A stretch of DNA of 64,000 nucleotides. It comes from Labrenzia sp. VG12. Lineage in GTDB: Bacteria; Pseudomonadota; Alphaproteobacteria; Rhizobiales; Stappiaceae. Under the pieces are notes generated by a model. That model was not told the origin of the DNA, ran no database searches, and saw only the letters and a program-made list of their open reading frames with translations. How positions within the stretch are numbered: the stretch's first letter is position 1; each line of letters begins with the position of its first letter. Location: positions 3,472,001-3,536,000 of the forward strand of contig NZ_CP022529.1 in the NCBI RefSeq assembly GCF_002237595.1, read 5' to 3'. Positions 8,435-15,937 of this stretch are shown piece by piece. A program made the position numbers and the translations under genes.

Positions 8435-9358
8435 TCAGGCGCCTCCGCTCAGTGTGTGAATCTCTCCCGAGGCGCTGTCCCCGAGATAGAGGTTGAAATT
8501 CTGATTGGCCGTTTCCCTGGCAAACCGGGTCAGCATGCTGGCAACCGCCGGTGAAGCGCAGGAAATCCCGGACAGCTGGTCGATTTCGACCGCGACCAAA
8601 GGGCTGTCCGCTGCGACCTCAAACACTTCCGCCAGGAGATAGGCAAAATGCGACGACTGCTCCGGATCCTCGAAAACCGAATAGACAGGTCCGAGCCGGG
8701 CCCCGACGCCAAGCCGCTTGAGCTCCAAATTCAAGGTGTCCCGCACTGCTGTTTTTTCCTGAACGGCACAAGAGGGAGGACGGAGCCCCTCCGGTGTCTG
8801 CTCCAGCAGCACCCTGTTTCCAAACTTGAGAATGGTCCCGGCGACATTCCGCCTTGCAGCCGGGTCCCGGGTGCTGTGCTCCAGACCCAGGGTGAAGAAC
8901 TGACCGCCGGCATAACCCAGCCCTGCCCCCGGTTCCTGGTCGAAACCGGTCACTTCACCCATCAGGATCACGTGATCCCCGGCGGGCACAACCTTGTGTG
9001 TCTTGCAGGAAAACCGGGCGAGCGCACCAGAAATGACCGGCACCCCATGTGCGTCCGGCGCATGATCCACCTGCGCGAACCGGTCTCCCTTGTAGCCGGC
9101 AAACGTATTGGCCACAGACCTCTGGTCTTCCGACAGCACACTCACGCAAAAGCGTTCGCAGGACAGAAAGCTCTCATAGCTCGACAGGAACTTGCCCGGG
9201 CAGACCAGCAAGAGCGGCGGGTCCAGCGACACGGAAGAAAAGGAATTTGCCGTGAAGCCGACCGGCTGTCCGTTTGCGTCCAGAGTGGTCACCACCGTGA
9301 CGCCGGTCATGTAGCGTCCGAAGGCATCGCGCAGGCTGCGCGGATCAACAGTCCTCAT
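8435..9358 (-). CDS. flavin reductase domain fused to a Nudix-like C-terminal domain
   Basis: Residues ~5-165 are a flavin-reductase-like (HpaC/split-barrel) domain: DAFGRYMTGVTVVTT, GFTANSFSSVSLDPPLLLVC and a late GGQFFTLGLE are family-typical. It would supply reduced flavin to the monooxygenase encoded next. At 307 residues it is about 140 longer than a stand-alone reductase. The extra part (~170-300) resembles a Nudix fold (a VLLEQTPEGLRPPS strand-loop, an arginine-containing helix, then GPVYSVFEDPEQSSHFAYLLAEVF) but lacks the catalytic REUxEE box. The start overlaps the hydrolase stop by 4 bp, so translation is coupled. Confidence 0.82.
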   Translation of the reverse strand: MRTVDPRSLRDAFGRYMTGVTVVTTLDANGQPVGFTANSFSSVSLDPPLLLVCPGKFLSSYESFLSCERFCVSVLSEDQRSVANTFAGYKGDRFAQVDHAPDAHGVPVISGALARFSCKTHKVVPAGDHVILMGEVTGFDQEPGAGLGYAGGQFFTLGLEHSTRDPAARRNVAGTILKFGNRVLLEQTPEGLRPPSCAVQEKTAVRDTLNLELKRLGVGARLGPVYSVFEDPEQSSHFAYLLAEVFEVAADSPLVAVEIDQLSGISCASPAVASMLTRFARETANQNFNLYLGDSASGEIHTLSGGA

Positions 9359-10134
9359 GTCAGGCTCTCCGTTGCAAACGCTTGAATGGCCGCCGTCACC
9401 TCAGCCGCATGGGTCATGGGCATCATGTGGGCGGCACCCGCCAGGACCCTGCATCGGCCGTCGGCTGCCAGGGCCGCCATCGCCTCCGACATGGCCGGCG
9501 TGGAATTGGGCTCTTCCCGCCCGGTCATGAACAGAGCCGGACAATTGAGGGATCGGAGACCGGCATCACTTGGTCCGTCCTCGCTGGCAAAAACCCTATA
9601 GGCGTGCCGATAGCTTTCCGGGTCCACTGACCGTAGCCAGCCGGCACAGGCGTTCCGTTCGGGCGAGGCCCGATCGCCGAACCATCGCGCCAGTGTCGGC
9701 TCCGGGTCGGGTCCATGGACGCCGTCAAGTTGGCCTGCCCGTTGGCGAACAGCCTCGCCGGCTGCAGTGGTTCGGCGGTAGATGGCATTCAGCGCCACCA
9801 CGCCGCGCACAGCGTCCGGATTGCGGAACGCCAGGTCGAGCGCGATCATCGCGCCCATGGAATGGCCGACGAGAACAGTGTCCCGGTTGAGCAACCCGGC
9901 AAGTCGATCGCTGAACGCCTGAAGCGTCGGCTCCTCTGCAAATCCGTCGCTCTCCCCATGACCGGCAAGATCCGGCGCCAGAACCTCGAAGGACCCTGCA
10001 AGGTCTGGAAGCTGCCCGGCCCAGGCTTCCGCGCGGAGCCCGACGCCATGGATCAGCACCAGACGTGGACCGCTGCCCGCCCGGATATAAGCTGTTCGGC
10101 CTGTCCTAGATCGCGGCCGGGTTGTCCACGTCAT
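9355..10134 (-). CDS. alpha/beta-fold hydrolase
   Basis: A 259-residue alpha/beta hydrolase with HGVGLRAEAW (oxyanion region), nucleophile Ser in VGHSMGAMIAL, and C-terminal His in AGAAHMMPMTHA. The acid is probably in the stretch just after the cap, near LFMTGREEPN. It overlaps the DUF1185 gene upstream by 29 bp and the flavin reductase downstream by 4 bp, a tightly packed operon. A role as an esterase, lactonase or C-C hydrolase acting on a monooxygenase product is inferred. No cofactor motif is seen. Confidence 0.85.
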   Translation of the reverse strand: MTWTTRPRSRTGRTAYIRAGSGPRLVLIHGVGLRAEAWAGQLPDLAGSFEVLAPDLAGHGESDGFAEEPTLQAFSDRLAGLLNRDTVLVGHSMGAMIALDLAFRNPDAVRGVVALNAIYRRTTAAGEAVRQRAGQLDGVHGPDPEPTLARWFGDRASPERNACAGWLRSVDPESYRHAYRVFASEDGPSDAGLRSLNCPALFMTGREEPNSTPAMSEAMAALAADGRCRVLAGAAHMMPMTHAAEVTAAIQAFATESLT

Positions 10135-10705
10135 GGCCCATCTCTTTCAGATCCTGGTAGCGATCGCCGATGCGGTGAAACGGCCGGCCCGATGTGGCCC
10201 CGCCAAGCGCCACGATAATTTCATCTGCCCGCGGCGCATCGGGCACCGAAAACTGCAGTGTCAGATAATGGGAGCGGCGACCTGCATCATTCTTGTCCAT
10301 CAGGGGGATCGAGACCGGCGCATTTGCCGGGCCGCGCGTATTGGTGAAGGCCAGATAGGATTTGGCGCCAACAGCCTCCCGGAAATGATTGCCGAAGCGT
10401 AGCGTGTGGATCAGGGCTGAGGCATGCTCGATCTCTCCGTCCAGGCCGACGACCGCAGCCTTGCCATAGGCCTCGATCGCTTCGCCGTTGCCCCCCAGCC
10501 GCAACATTCTTTCCGTCAAAAGAGCGCCGAGTTCCGGACCATAGGTAGAGATCTCCGGCTTGAGGTCCTCGACAAAACGACCGGACCAGGGATTTCGGAC
10601 AATGGCGGCAACGCCGAACATGCGCCAGGGCGTCTCGGTTTTCCGGAAACCTTCGATCAGCGTTTCCTCTTCATAGGTGACAATTTTTCTGATGTCCGGC
10701 CGCAT
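10106..10705 (-). CDS. amino acid synthesis family protein (DUF1185)
   Basis: The frame is longer, but ATG at 10705 is chosen because GAGGGAG lies just upstream and the protein then begins MRPDIRKIVTYEEETLIEG, the usual start of the family. The 199 residues match PF06684 (DUF1185): GVAAIVRNPWSGRFVEDL, EAYGKAAVVGLDGEIEHASALIHTLRFGNHFREAVG, and the C-terminal DEIIVALGGATSGRPFHRIGDRYQDLKEMG. Structures of this family show a chorismate-mutase-like fold; its enzymatic role is unproven. It is the first gene of the operon and is divergent from the LysR regulator, which probably controls it. Confidence 0.85.
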   Translation of the reverse strand: MRPDIRKIVTYEEETLIEGFRKTETPWRMFGVAAIVRNPWSGRFVEDLKPEISTYGPELGALLTERMLRLGGNGEAIEAYGKAAVVGLDGEIEHASALIHTLRFGNHFREAVGAKSYLAFTNTRGPANAPVSIPLMDKNDAGRRSHYLTLQFSVPDAPRADEIIVALGGATSGRPFHRIGDRYQDLKEMGHDVDNPAAI

Positions 10706-10792
10706 TCCGGCTCCCTCTTCGCATTGGCCTGTGTTCAGAAAACTATCGGTGCGGTTGACTTCCGGCACAAACGAATGATTTTGACCCTTTGG

Positions 10793-10809
10793 CATTAGCT
10801 TGACTAATG
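10793..10809. promoter_or_regulatory. LysR-type operator dyad
   Basis: CATTAG-CTTGA-CTAATG is a perfect 6-bp dyad with a 5-bp spacer, of the T-N11-A kind used by LysR proteins. It lies between the divergent LysR and DUF1185 genes, 12 bp before the ATG at 10822. It covers the TTG at 10800, which argues against that codon being the start of the regulator. Confidence 0.55.
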
Positions 10810-10821
10810 GGACGCTTGACC

Positions 10822-11675
10822 ATGAGCAAAACACTCCCCCCTTGAACTGGTTTCGGGCCTTTGAGGCCGCGGCCAGACATTTGAGCTTCACGGCGGCAGC
10901 CGAGGAAATCGGCATGACCCAGTCGGCGGTCAGCCAGCAGATCAAATCGTTGGAAGTCCGACTTGGCGTCCCCCTGTTCGAGCGCAAACCAAGAAGTCTG
11001 GCCCTGACGGATCATGGCCGGCGCCTCCTGCCGCAGGTCGATGCGGCGCTCGAAACCCTGTCGGCTGCCACAGGCGCCTTCTTTACGGACCAGCCAGCCC
11101 GGCTTCTGACAGTGTCGGCCTCTGTCAGCGTCCTGCAATGGGTCATCGCCCCCTTGCTGCCGCGCTTTCGGGCAGAGCACCCGGACCTATCGCTGCGGTT
11201 CATCAGCGCCATCTGGCCCGACGAATTCAGCCGCACGCTTGCCGATATCGAGATCCGTTTCGGATCCAGGAAACAGGCCGCGCCGAAGGCCGTTCCACTC
11301 GGCTCCAACAAGCTGATTGCACTGAAGCCGAAAAACGTCGCGGTGCCCTTCGAAGAAATGCCGCTGATAGAGGCCATCGGCATTTCCGGTGGCTGGCCGG
11401 CGTGGGGCCGGGCGACAGGCAGCCCTGTTCAGTCGCCATCGATTTTTGTGGATTCTTATGGCGCCGCCCTGGATCTGGCCGTTCAGGGAAACGGTGCCTG
11501 CCTGGTCAATGAGTTGCTGTCCCGGCACCCCTTGCAACACGGCTTGATTGCCCGTGTTTCGGACGTGCTGATCGACGCCAAGGAAGGCTATTTTCTATCT
11601 TGCAACAGTGACACCGAAGACGCCAGGACCTTCACCGGCTGGTTGACCGGCGTGGCGGCCGGCAAGACAGCTTGA
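10822..11675 (+). CDS. LysR-family regulator with probable start-proximal frameshift
   Basis: The body is a clear LysR protein: an N-terminal winged helix (NWFRAFEAAARHLSF, AAEEIGMTQSAVSQQIKSLE) and a C-terminal effector domain; it resembles GcvA-type regulators. The open frame begins at TTG 10800, but that start has no Shine-Dalgarno sequence and lies in the operator dyad. ATG at 10822 reads MSKTLPP and then meets TGA. One extra C in the C6 run at 10836-10841 would join it to LNWFRAFEAA, giving the usual LysR N-terminus. Either a base is missing in the sequence or translation starts at an in-frame TTG (10800 or 10842). It probably regulates the divergent catabolic operon. Confidence 0.82.
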
Positions 11676-11691
11676 CTTTTCGCACCATGCG

Positions 11692-12399
11692 ATGGTCTTT
11701 CAGCACATGCAGATCCTCAAAGGCCACTGGCAGCTCATCCTGATCACCCTGGTGCTGTTCCTGTTCTGGAACTCGGTGTTCGTGGTTCCACTCAAGATTC
11801 TCATCGTCTATCTGCACGAGCTGGCCCATGCCCTGGCAGCAATTCTGACCGGTGGTTCCGTCGACGAGATTTCGCTCTCACCCAATCAGGGCGGTCATGT
11901 CATTGCCCGGGGCGGCAACCGCTTCCTCACGTTGACGGCGGGCTATCTCGGTTCCCTCCTGTTTGGTGTCGCCCTGCTGCTGCTGGCCTTGAAAACGGAA
12001 GCAGACCGCATGGTGCTGGGCGTGCTTGGCGGCCTCACGCTGATTGTGACGGCGCTTTACATCCGCGACTGGTTCGCGCTCGCGTTCTGCCTCGCGACCG
12101 GCATCGCCATGCTGGGCGCCGCGCGCTATCTCAGCGTCCAGGCCAACGACCTGATCCTGAGGGTCATCGGCCTGTCGAGCATACTCTATGTGCCATACGA
12201 CATTTTCGACGACACGATCCGCCGCTCGGGCATCCGCTCCGACGCCTATATGCTGGCGGAAGAATTCGGCGGCCCGACGGTCTTCTGGGGCGGCCTGTGG
12301 CTGGCAGCGAGCCTGGCCATCATATATTACTGCCTGCGCCACGGCCTGGGCGAAAACAGCAACATGTCATTTTCCGGCAAACGCAAAACCGAAGGCTAG
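11692..12399 (+). CDS. M50-like membrane metallopeptidase family protein
   Basis: The 235-residue protein is very hydrophobic, with about six predicted membrane segments. HELAHALAAILTGG, in the first third, is an HExxH zinc motif inside a membrane helix, as in site-2-protease relatives (PF13398, M50B-like). A YDIFDD segment near residue 165 could provide the third ligand, as family members use an Asp there. Proteolytic activity is inferred only. It starts 16 bp after the LysR stop on the same strand without a clear Shine-Dalgarno sequence; Met6 (11707) is an alternative start. Confidence 0.75.
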   Translation: MVFQHMQILKGHWQLILITLVLFLFWNSVFVVPLKILIVYLHELAHALAAILTGGSVDEISLSPNQGGHVIARGGNRFLTLTAGYLGSLLFGVALLLLALKTEADRMVLGVLGGLTLIVTALYIRDWFALAFCLATGIAMLGAARYLSVQANDLILRVIGLSSILYVPYDIFDDTIRRSGIRSDAYMLAEEFGGPTVFWGGLWLAASLAIIYYCLRHGLGENSNMSFSGKRKTEG

Positions 12400-12435
12400 A
12401 GGGGCTGATATCTCGCCAGAACCGACCTGATGGAT

Positions 12436-12618
12436 CTACAGGCCGCCGCCCCAGTAAAAACAGGACAGAGCGACCAGGAACCAGAGCCCCATCGTCAGCC
12501 AGTATCCCGCAGGTTCTTCCGACCGGTGATAGGCGCGATGCAGCCAGACCTTGCCCGTCACGAGATCGTAAAGCACCCAGACCAGCAACGCGATACCCAG
12601 CAGGGCCATCCAGGTCAT
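12436..12618 (-). CDS. small two-helix membrane protein
   Basis: A longer frame exists, but ATG 12618 has AGGAAAGGA placed correctly upstream. The resulting 60 residues have two hydrophobic helices (MALLGIALLVWVLYDLV and WLTMGLWFLVALSCFYW) joined by a basic loop. I do not recognise the family. It begins 19 bp after the end of the Rieske oxygenase gene and is probably its last operon partner, perhaps a membrane anchor or accessory subunit. That role is inference from position alone. Confidence 0.6.
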   Translation of the reverse strand: MTWMALLGIALLVWVLYDLVTGKVWLHRAYHRSEEPAGYWLTMGLWFLVALSCFYWGGGL

Positions 12619-12637
12619 GGCGTATCCTTTCCTGCCA

Positions 12638-13783
12638 TCAGAGTTGCATGTGCCGCCGAAGGCTGTCGTGGAACCAGGTGATCGGATCTTCAGCGCCGGG
12701 GCCTTTCGACAGGGGCCCCGGTTCAAAGGCAGGCGAGGACAGCCCGCGCTGGACCTTCTCGCAAATCCAGATGTCCTCGGTCTGGAAATCACCTGTTTCA
12801 AGCGGATGCTGCGTCCAGTTTTCCGACGAAATCAAATCGCTCTTATTGTCGTAGCCCGGCACATGCTTGCGCTCGTCTGTCGATTGCCACGGTCCGACCC
12901 ACTGGTAGACATCCAGACGTGTCCGATCGGCTGATAGCGGTTTCAGCGCGGTCAGCGAGAGACCATAGGGTGTCGGTACCACCAGCGTGAGCGGGAACAG
13001 AAAATAGACACCGCCATAACCTGGTGCCGACGCGCTCTTGATCATGCCGGTGCGTCCGCCTTCATTGCGGATCTTGGCCGGCAGCCGGTGACGAACGCCC
13101 TCCTCGTTGGCATACCAGATCATATGGTCTCCCGCCCGGTCCCAGACGTTCTTGTCCGGTGTCGGCCCACCAAGTGTTTTTTCGTGCAGATAGGCCAGAT
13201 GATAGCCATCGAGAGCGTTTTCGACGAAGACTTTCCAGTTGCATTTGACGTCGTAGTGAAGCGGGACGCACGCCTTCACGTCGGCGGCAAAAAGATCATG
13301 CGGCCAGGCCTCGTTCGCAACCGTTCAGATCCAGGCTTCGAAATCGGCAGCCGGGTTCGCATTGACGAAGACCAAGTCTCGAAAGACACCGAGACCTGCC
13401 GGCTTCAGTCCGAACTCCGACCTGTCCAGCCCCGGAAAACAGGTCTGCCTATCCGGAACGCCGCGCAAGGCGCCGTCCAGTCCGTAGGTCCAGCGATGAT
13501 AAGGGCAAACGATGCTGCCACCGGCATTGCCGCTCGGCCCGTCGAAAAGGGCCGCACCGCGATGGCGGCAATGGTTGTGAACCGCGTGCAGCGTTCCGTC
13601 CTTGGTCCGAAGAACCGCAACATCATAGGCCCCGATCTGCAGCGTGACATAGTCGCCGGGGCCGGGGCACATCTTGCTGGTGCCGGCATAGCACCAGGCA
13701 CCGGCAAAAAGATCGCCGTTCTCTCGGTTCAACCAGTCAGGTTCGACATACGCGCTGCGCGGCAGACGGAAATTCTCGCTCAT
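12638..13783 (-). pseudogene. Rieske-type ring-hydroxylating oxygenase alpha subunit, interrupted by an in-frame TGA
   Basis: Read in one frame, this encodes about 381 residues, the usual length for an aromatic-ring-hydroxylating oxygenase alpha subunit. The Rieske cluster CRH-x17-CPYH is in the N-terminal half. The mononuclear iron site DGYHLAYLH follows VKCNWKVFVENAL in the C-terminal half. A single TGA at 13325-13327 (codon 153) splits them: the frame reads DFEAWI-stop-TVANEAWPHDLFAADV, with no frame change and recognisable family sequence on both sides. A G-to-T change from GGA would explain it. Without readthrough, neither half can form a working enzyme. The start overlaps the TetR stop by 4 bp (ATGA). 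Confidence 0.85.
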
Positions 13784-14367
13784 GTTGCCCTCGCCAGAGT
13801 GGACAGAAGAAGCCGCGCCGCCCGCTTCGAATCCTGTGAAAAGGACATCGGCACATTGATCGGGTGCAGCGCCTCGACGTTGAAATAGATCCCGGTGATT
13901 CCCGCAGCGACAGCCCGGACATCCTTGTCGTCAGCTCGAGAGTGGGCCGCGGCGATTTCCCTTGCCAGCACGTCGACAAAATCGCCCAGCCAGGTCTGCA
14001 GATGATCACCCAGCGCTCGGTCTTCCAGGGCAGCCGCGCTCAGGGCGTTGAACACCAGAACGGCCTGCGGATTGGCGTAACGGGGATCGAACAGGATCTC
14101 GATCAACGCCTCCATCCGGTTTTCCGCCGGCAACATGTCAAGGAGCGCCGCCGTGCTGCTGCGGCTCTGCGCCAGGAACCGTTCGACAAGCGCTGCCAGA
14201 AGGTCATCCCGGTTGCCGACATTGTGCCGGATCAGCGGCCGGGCAAGCCCCGCAATCTCGGCCGTCTTGCCGAGCGTCGCTCCTTCGACGCCATAACGCG
14301 CAACGCAGGTTTCAAACGCATCCAGGATCTGCTCCCTGCGATCGTCCTTGATGTCGGGCCGAGCCAA
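13780..14367 (-). CDS. TetR-family transcriptional regulator
   Basis: The 195-residue protein has the TetR DNA-binding domain at residues ~8-60 (REQILDAFETCVARYGVEGATLGKTAEIAGLARPLIRHNVGNRDDLLAALV) and an all-helical effector domain after it. It is first in a minus-strand operon with the Rieske oxygenase and a small membrane protein, and divergent from a sterol-desaturase-type hydroxylase gene. Two 16-bp palindromes in the 89-bp divergent region are likely its operators, so it probably represses both arms and itself. The ligand is unknown, but a hydroxylatable lipid or aromatic compound is plausible. Confidence 0.88.
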   Translation of the reverse strand: MARPDIKDDRREQILDAFETCVARYGVEGATLGKTAEIAGLARPLIRHNVGNRDDLLAALVERFLAQSRSSTAALLDMLPAENRMEALIEILFDPRYANPQAVLVFNALSAAALEDRALGDHLQTWLGDFVDVLAREIAAAHSRADDKDVRAVAAGITGIYFNVEALHPINVPMSFSQDSKRAARLLLSTLARAT

Positions 14368-14385
14368 ATGTCACCTCAAAATAGA

Positions 14386-14401
14386 TTTTCAATCTTGACA
14401 A
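14386..14401. promoter_or_regulatory. probable TetR operator 1
   Basis: TTTTCAA-TC-TTGACAA is a 16-bp near-palindrome (6 of 7 positions per arm) in the divergent TetR/hydroxylase region. A second copy lies 39 bp away centre to centre. Its right arm contains TTGACA, a good -35 element for the rightward gene, with TTTAAT about 19 bp downstream as a possible -10. Confidence 0.6.
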
Positions 14402-14424
14402 ACAAATATCGTCACCACATTTAA

Positions 14425-14440
14425 TTGTCAACCTTGATAA
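14425..14440. promoter_or_regulatory. probable TetR operator 2
   Basis: TTGTCAA-CC-TTGATAA shares the TTnTCAAnnTTGAnAA pattern of operator 1. Its left arm read on the minus strand is TTGACA, a -35 candidate for the leftward tetR operon. Repressor bound at the two sites would cover the -35 elements of both divergent promoters. Confidence 0.6.
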
Positions 14441-14456
14441 TTTTGGAGAATGTCAC

Positions 14457-15353
14457 TTGGACCGCATTCTATCACCTCTCAGCCCAGCCTGGCTCGAAGG
14501 ACTGCAGGTCTTCATAGACGACTGGTTCTTTGTTTTTGCACTGGTGTTCCTGCTGTTCGAACTGGGCCGGTACTGGCTGCTCAAAAAGCTGAACTGGACC
14601 CTGATCGGGGATACGCTGACCAACTACGTCACGCTTGCCATGTTCATGGGCATCACCGTAGTCTTCCTGGCCGCGTTTTATGTTGCCGCCTTTTACTACG
14701 TCTGGCAGTTCGCGATCTTCGACATCGAGATCAACTGGGCAACGGTGCTGATCTGCATCGTGCTGGCGGATCTGGTCTACTATTGGGAACACCGTTTCCT
14801 GCACCGGGTGAATTTCGGCTGGGCGACCCATTCGGTTCATCACTCTTCGCCGTTTTTCAATATCTCGGTGGCCTATCGCTTCGGGCCGATGGATTCCTTC
14901 TGGCCGGTGCTGTTCCACCTGCCGCTTGTCCTGCTGGGGTTCAATCCGGTGGTCGTGGTCTTTGCTGAAGTCATCGTTCAGGTCTACCAGACAGCGCTGC
15001 ACACAGAGGCGGTCAAGAAACTGCCGCGGCCAATCGAAGCCGTCCTGAACACGCCTTCCCATCACAGGGTGCACCACGGCTCGAACCCGGCCTATCTCGA
15101 CAAGAACTACGCCGGCATCTTCATTATCTGGGACAGGATGTTCGGCACGTTCGCGGAAGAGCGGGAACCGGTCACCTATGGCCTGACCCGGCCCATCAAC
15201 TCCGTCAATCCACTGATTGCCTTCTTTCATGGCTTCCATCGGCTCGGTCAGGAGATCTGGCAGATGCCCGACCTTGCCAACAAGGTCCGTGTCCTGACGA
15301 ACCCGCCGGGCTGGCAACCGAAATCCGGCTCCCAAACCCCCAGGTCCGAGTAA
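14457..15353 (+). CDS. sterol desaturase / fatty acid hydroxylase family protein
   Basis: The 298-residue integral membrane protein has at least four hydrophobic segments and the di-iron histidine boxes of the fatty acid hydroxylase superfamily: HRFLH, then HSVHH, and later HRVHHG. A further His occurs in YQTALHTEAV. These enzymes insert oxygen into sterols, carotenoids or alkyl lipids. The start is TTG with GGAG at normal distance; an ATG 7 bp upstream is in another frame. It is the first gene right of the TetR-controlled divergent region, and the DUF2141 frame follows directly after its stop. Confidence 0.85.
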   Translation: MDRILSPLSPAWLEGLQVFIDDWFFVFALVFLLFELGRYWLLKKLNWTLIGDTLTNYVTLAMFMGITVVFLAAFYVAAFYYVWQFAIFDIEINWATVLICIVLADLVYYWEHRFLHRVNFGWATHSVHHSSPFFNISVAYRFGPMDSFWPVLFHLPLVLLGFNPVVVVFAEVIVQVYQTALHTEAVKKLPRPIEAVLNTPSHHRVHHGSNPAYLDKNYAGIFIIWDRMFGTFAEEREPVTYGLTRPINSVNPLIAFFHGFHRLGQEIWQMPDLANKVRVLTNPPGWQPKSGSQTPRSE

Positions 15354-15365
15354 CAGGAGACACGC

Positions 15366-15848
15366 AGGCCAAACCATCGCCAACGCCTTGCCGCCGTTTT
15401 TATCAGTGCCGCCATCCTGGCCGGTGGTGCATGGGCCGCGAGCCTTGTCCCAGGCGCCAGCGCCAATGAGCTGAAAACCGGTGAAACCAGACAAGGCCTG
15501 TCTGTCACTGTGAAGAACATCCGCAACACCCGGGGACAGGTCATTGTTCTGGTCATGGAGGACGCTCACGCCTATCAAAGCGGAAATGACGAGGCTGCCG
15601 TGGGCTACCTGGAAATCCCGGCTTCGACGGGATCGGTACGGGCCGACTTTCCGGAGCTTGCCGGAGGGCGTTACGCTGTGATTGCGTTTCACGACGAAAA
15701 CAGGAATCGCGACCTTGATCTGGAAGGCGAGATCCCAGTGGAGGGGTATGCGCTGTCCGGTGCCCGCGACGCCTATGACGAGCCGCCTTTCCAGCGGGCC
15801 GCATCGAAAGACCCGGTACGGACCATCAAAATGCACTATCTGAAGTAG
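15366..15848 (+). pseudogene. DUF2141 secreted protein whose start codon appears to be lost
   Basis: The C-terminal part (from ~15510) matches DUF2141: VTVKNIRNTRGQVIVLVMEDAHAY, AGGRYAVIAFHDENRNRDLDLE and IPVEGYALSGA. The same frame continues upstream without a stop and encodes a convincing signal peptide (basic start, then LAAVFISAAILAGG and an Ala-rich cleavage region). It has no ATG, GTG or TTG before GTG 15510. AGGAG at 15355-15359 is followed 6 bp later by AGG at 15366, exactly where an ATG would be expected. An ATG-to-AGG change is therefore likely. The GTG at 15510 would give a 112-residue protein without signal peptide. Confidence 0.65.
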
Positions 15849-15937
15849 ACCCGCTTCCAGTATGACCCGAAAACAAAGGGGCTCACCCGGAGAGCTTCAG
15901 CCCGGGAGATCAGCGACTTGCCACCGCGCCCGGTGCG

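Noticed and set aside
10800..10802. TTG as the true start of the LysR gene
   Set aside because: It lies within a perfect operator dyad, lacks a Shine-Dalgarno sequence and adds an unusual N-terminus; the ATG at 10822 with one missing C explains the region better.
13325..13327. Selenocysteine reading of the TGA in the Rieske gene
   Set aside because: No convincing SECIS-type hairpin was seen right after the TGA, no selenocysteine is known at this position in the family, and no selenoprotein machinery is in the window.
14472..15836. 454-codon antisense frame over the sterol desaturase and DUF2141 genes
   Set aside because: It is a shadow of the plus-strand genes, whose histidine boxes and signal peptide are clear; there is no start signal or family similarity.
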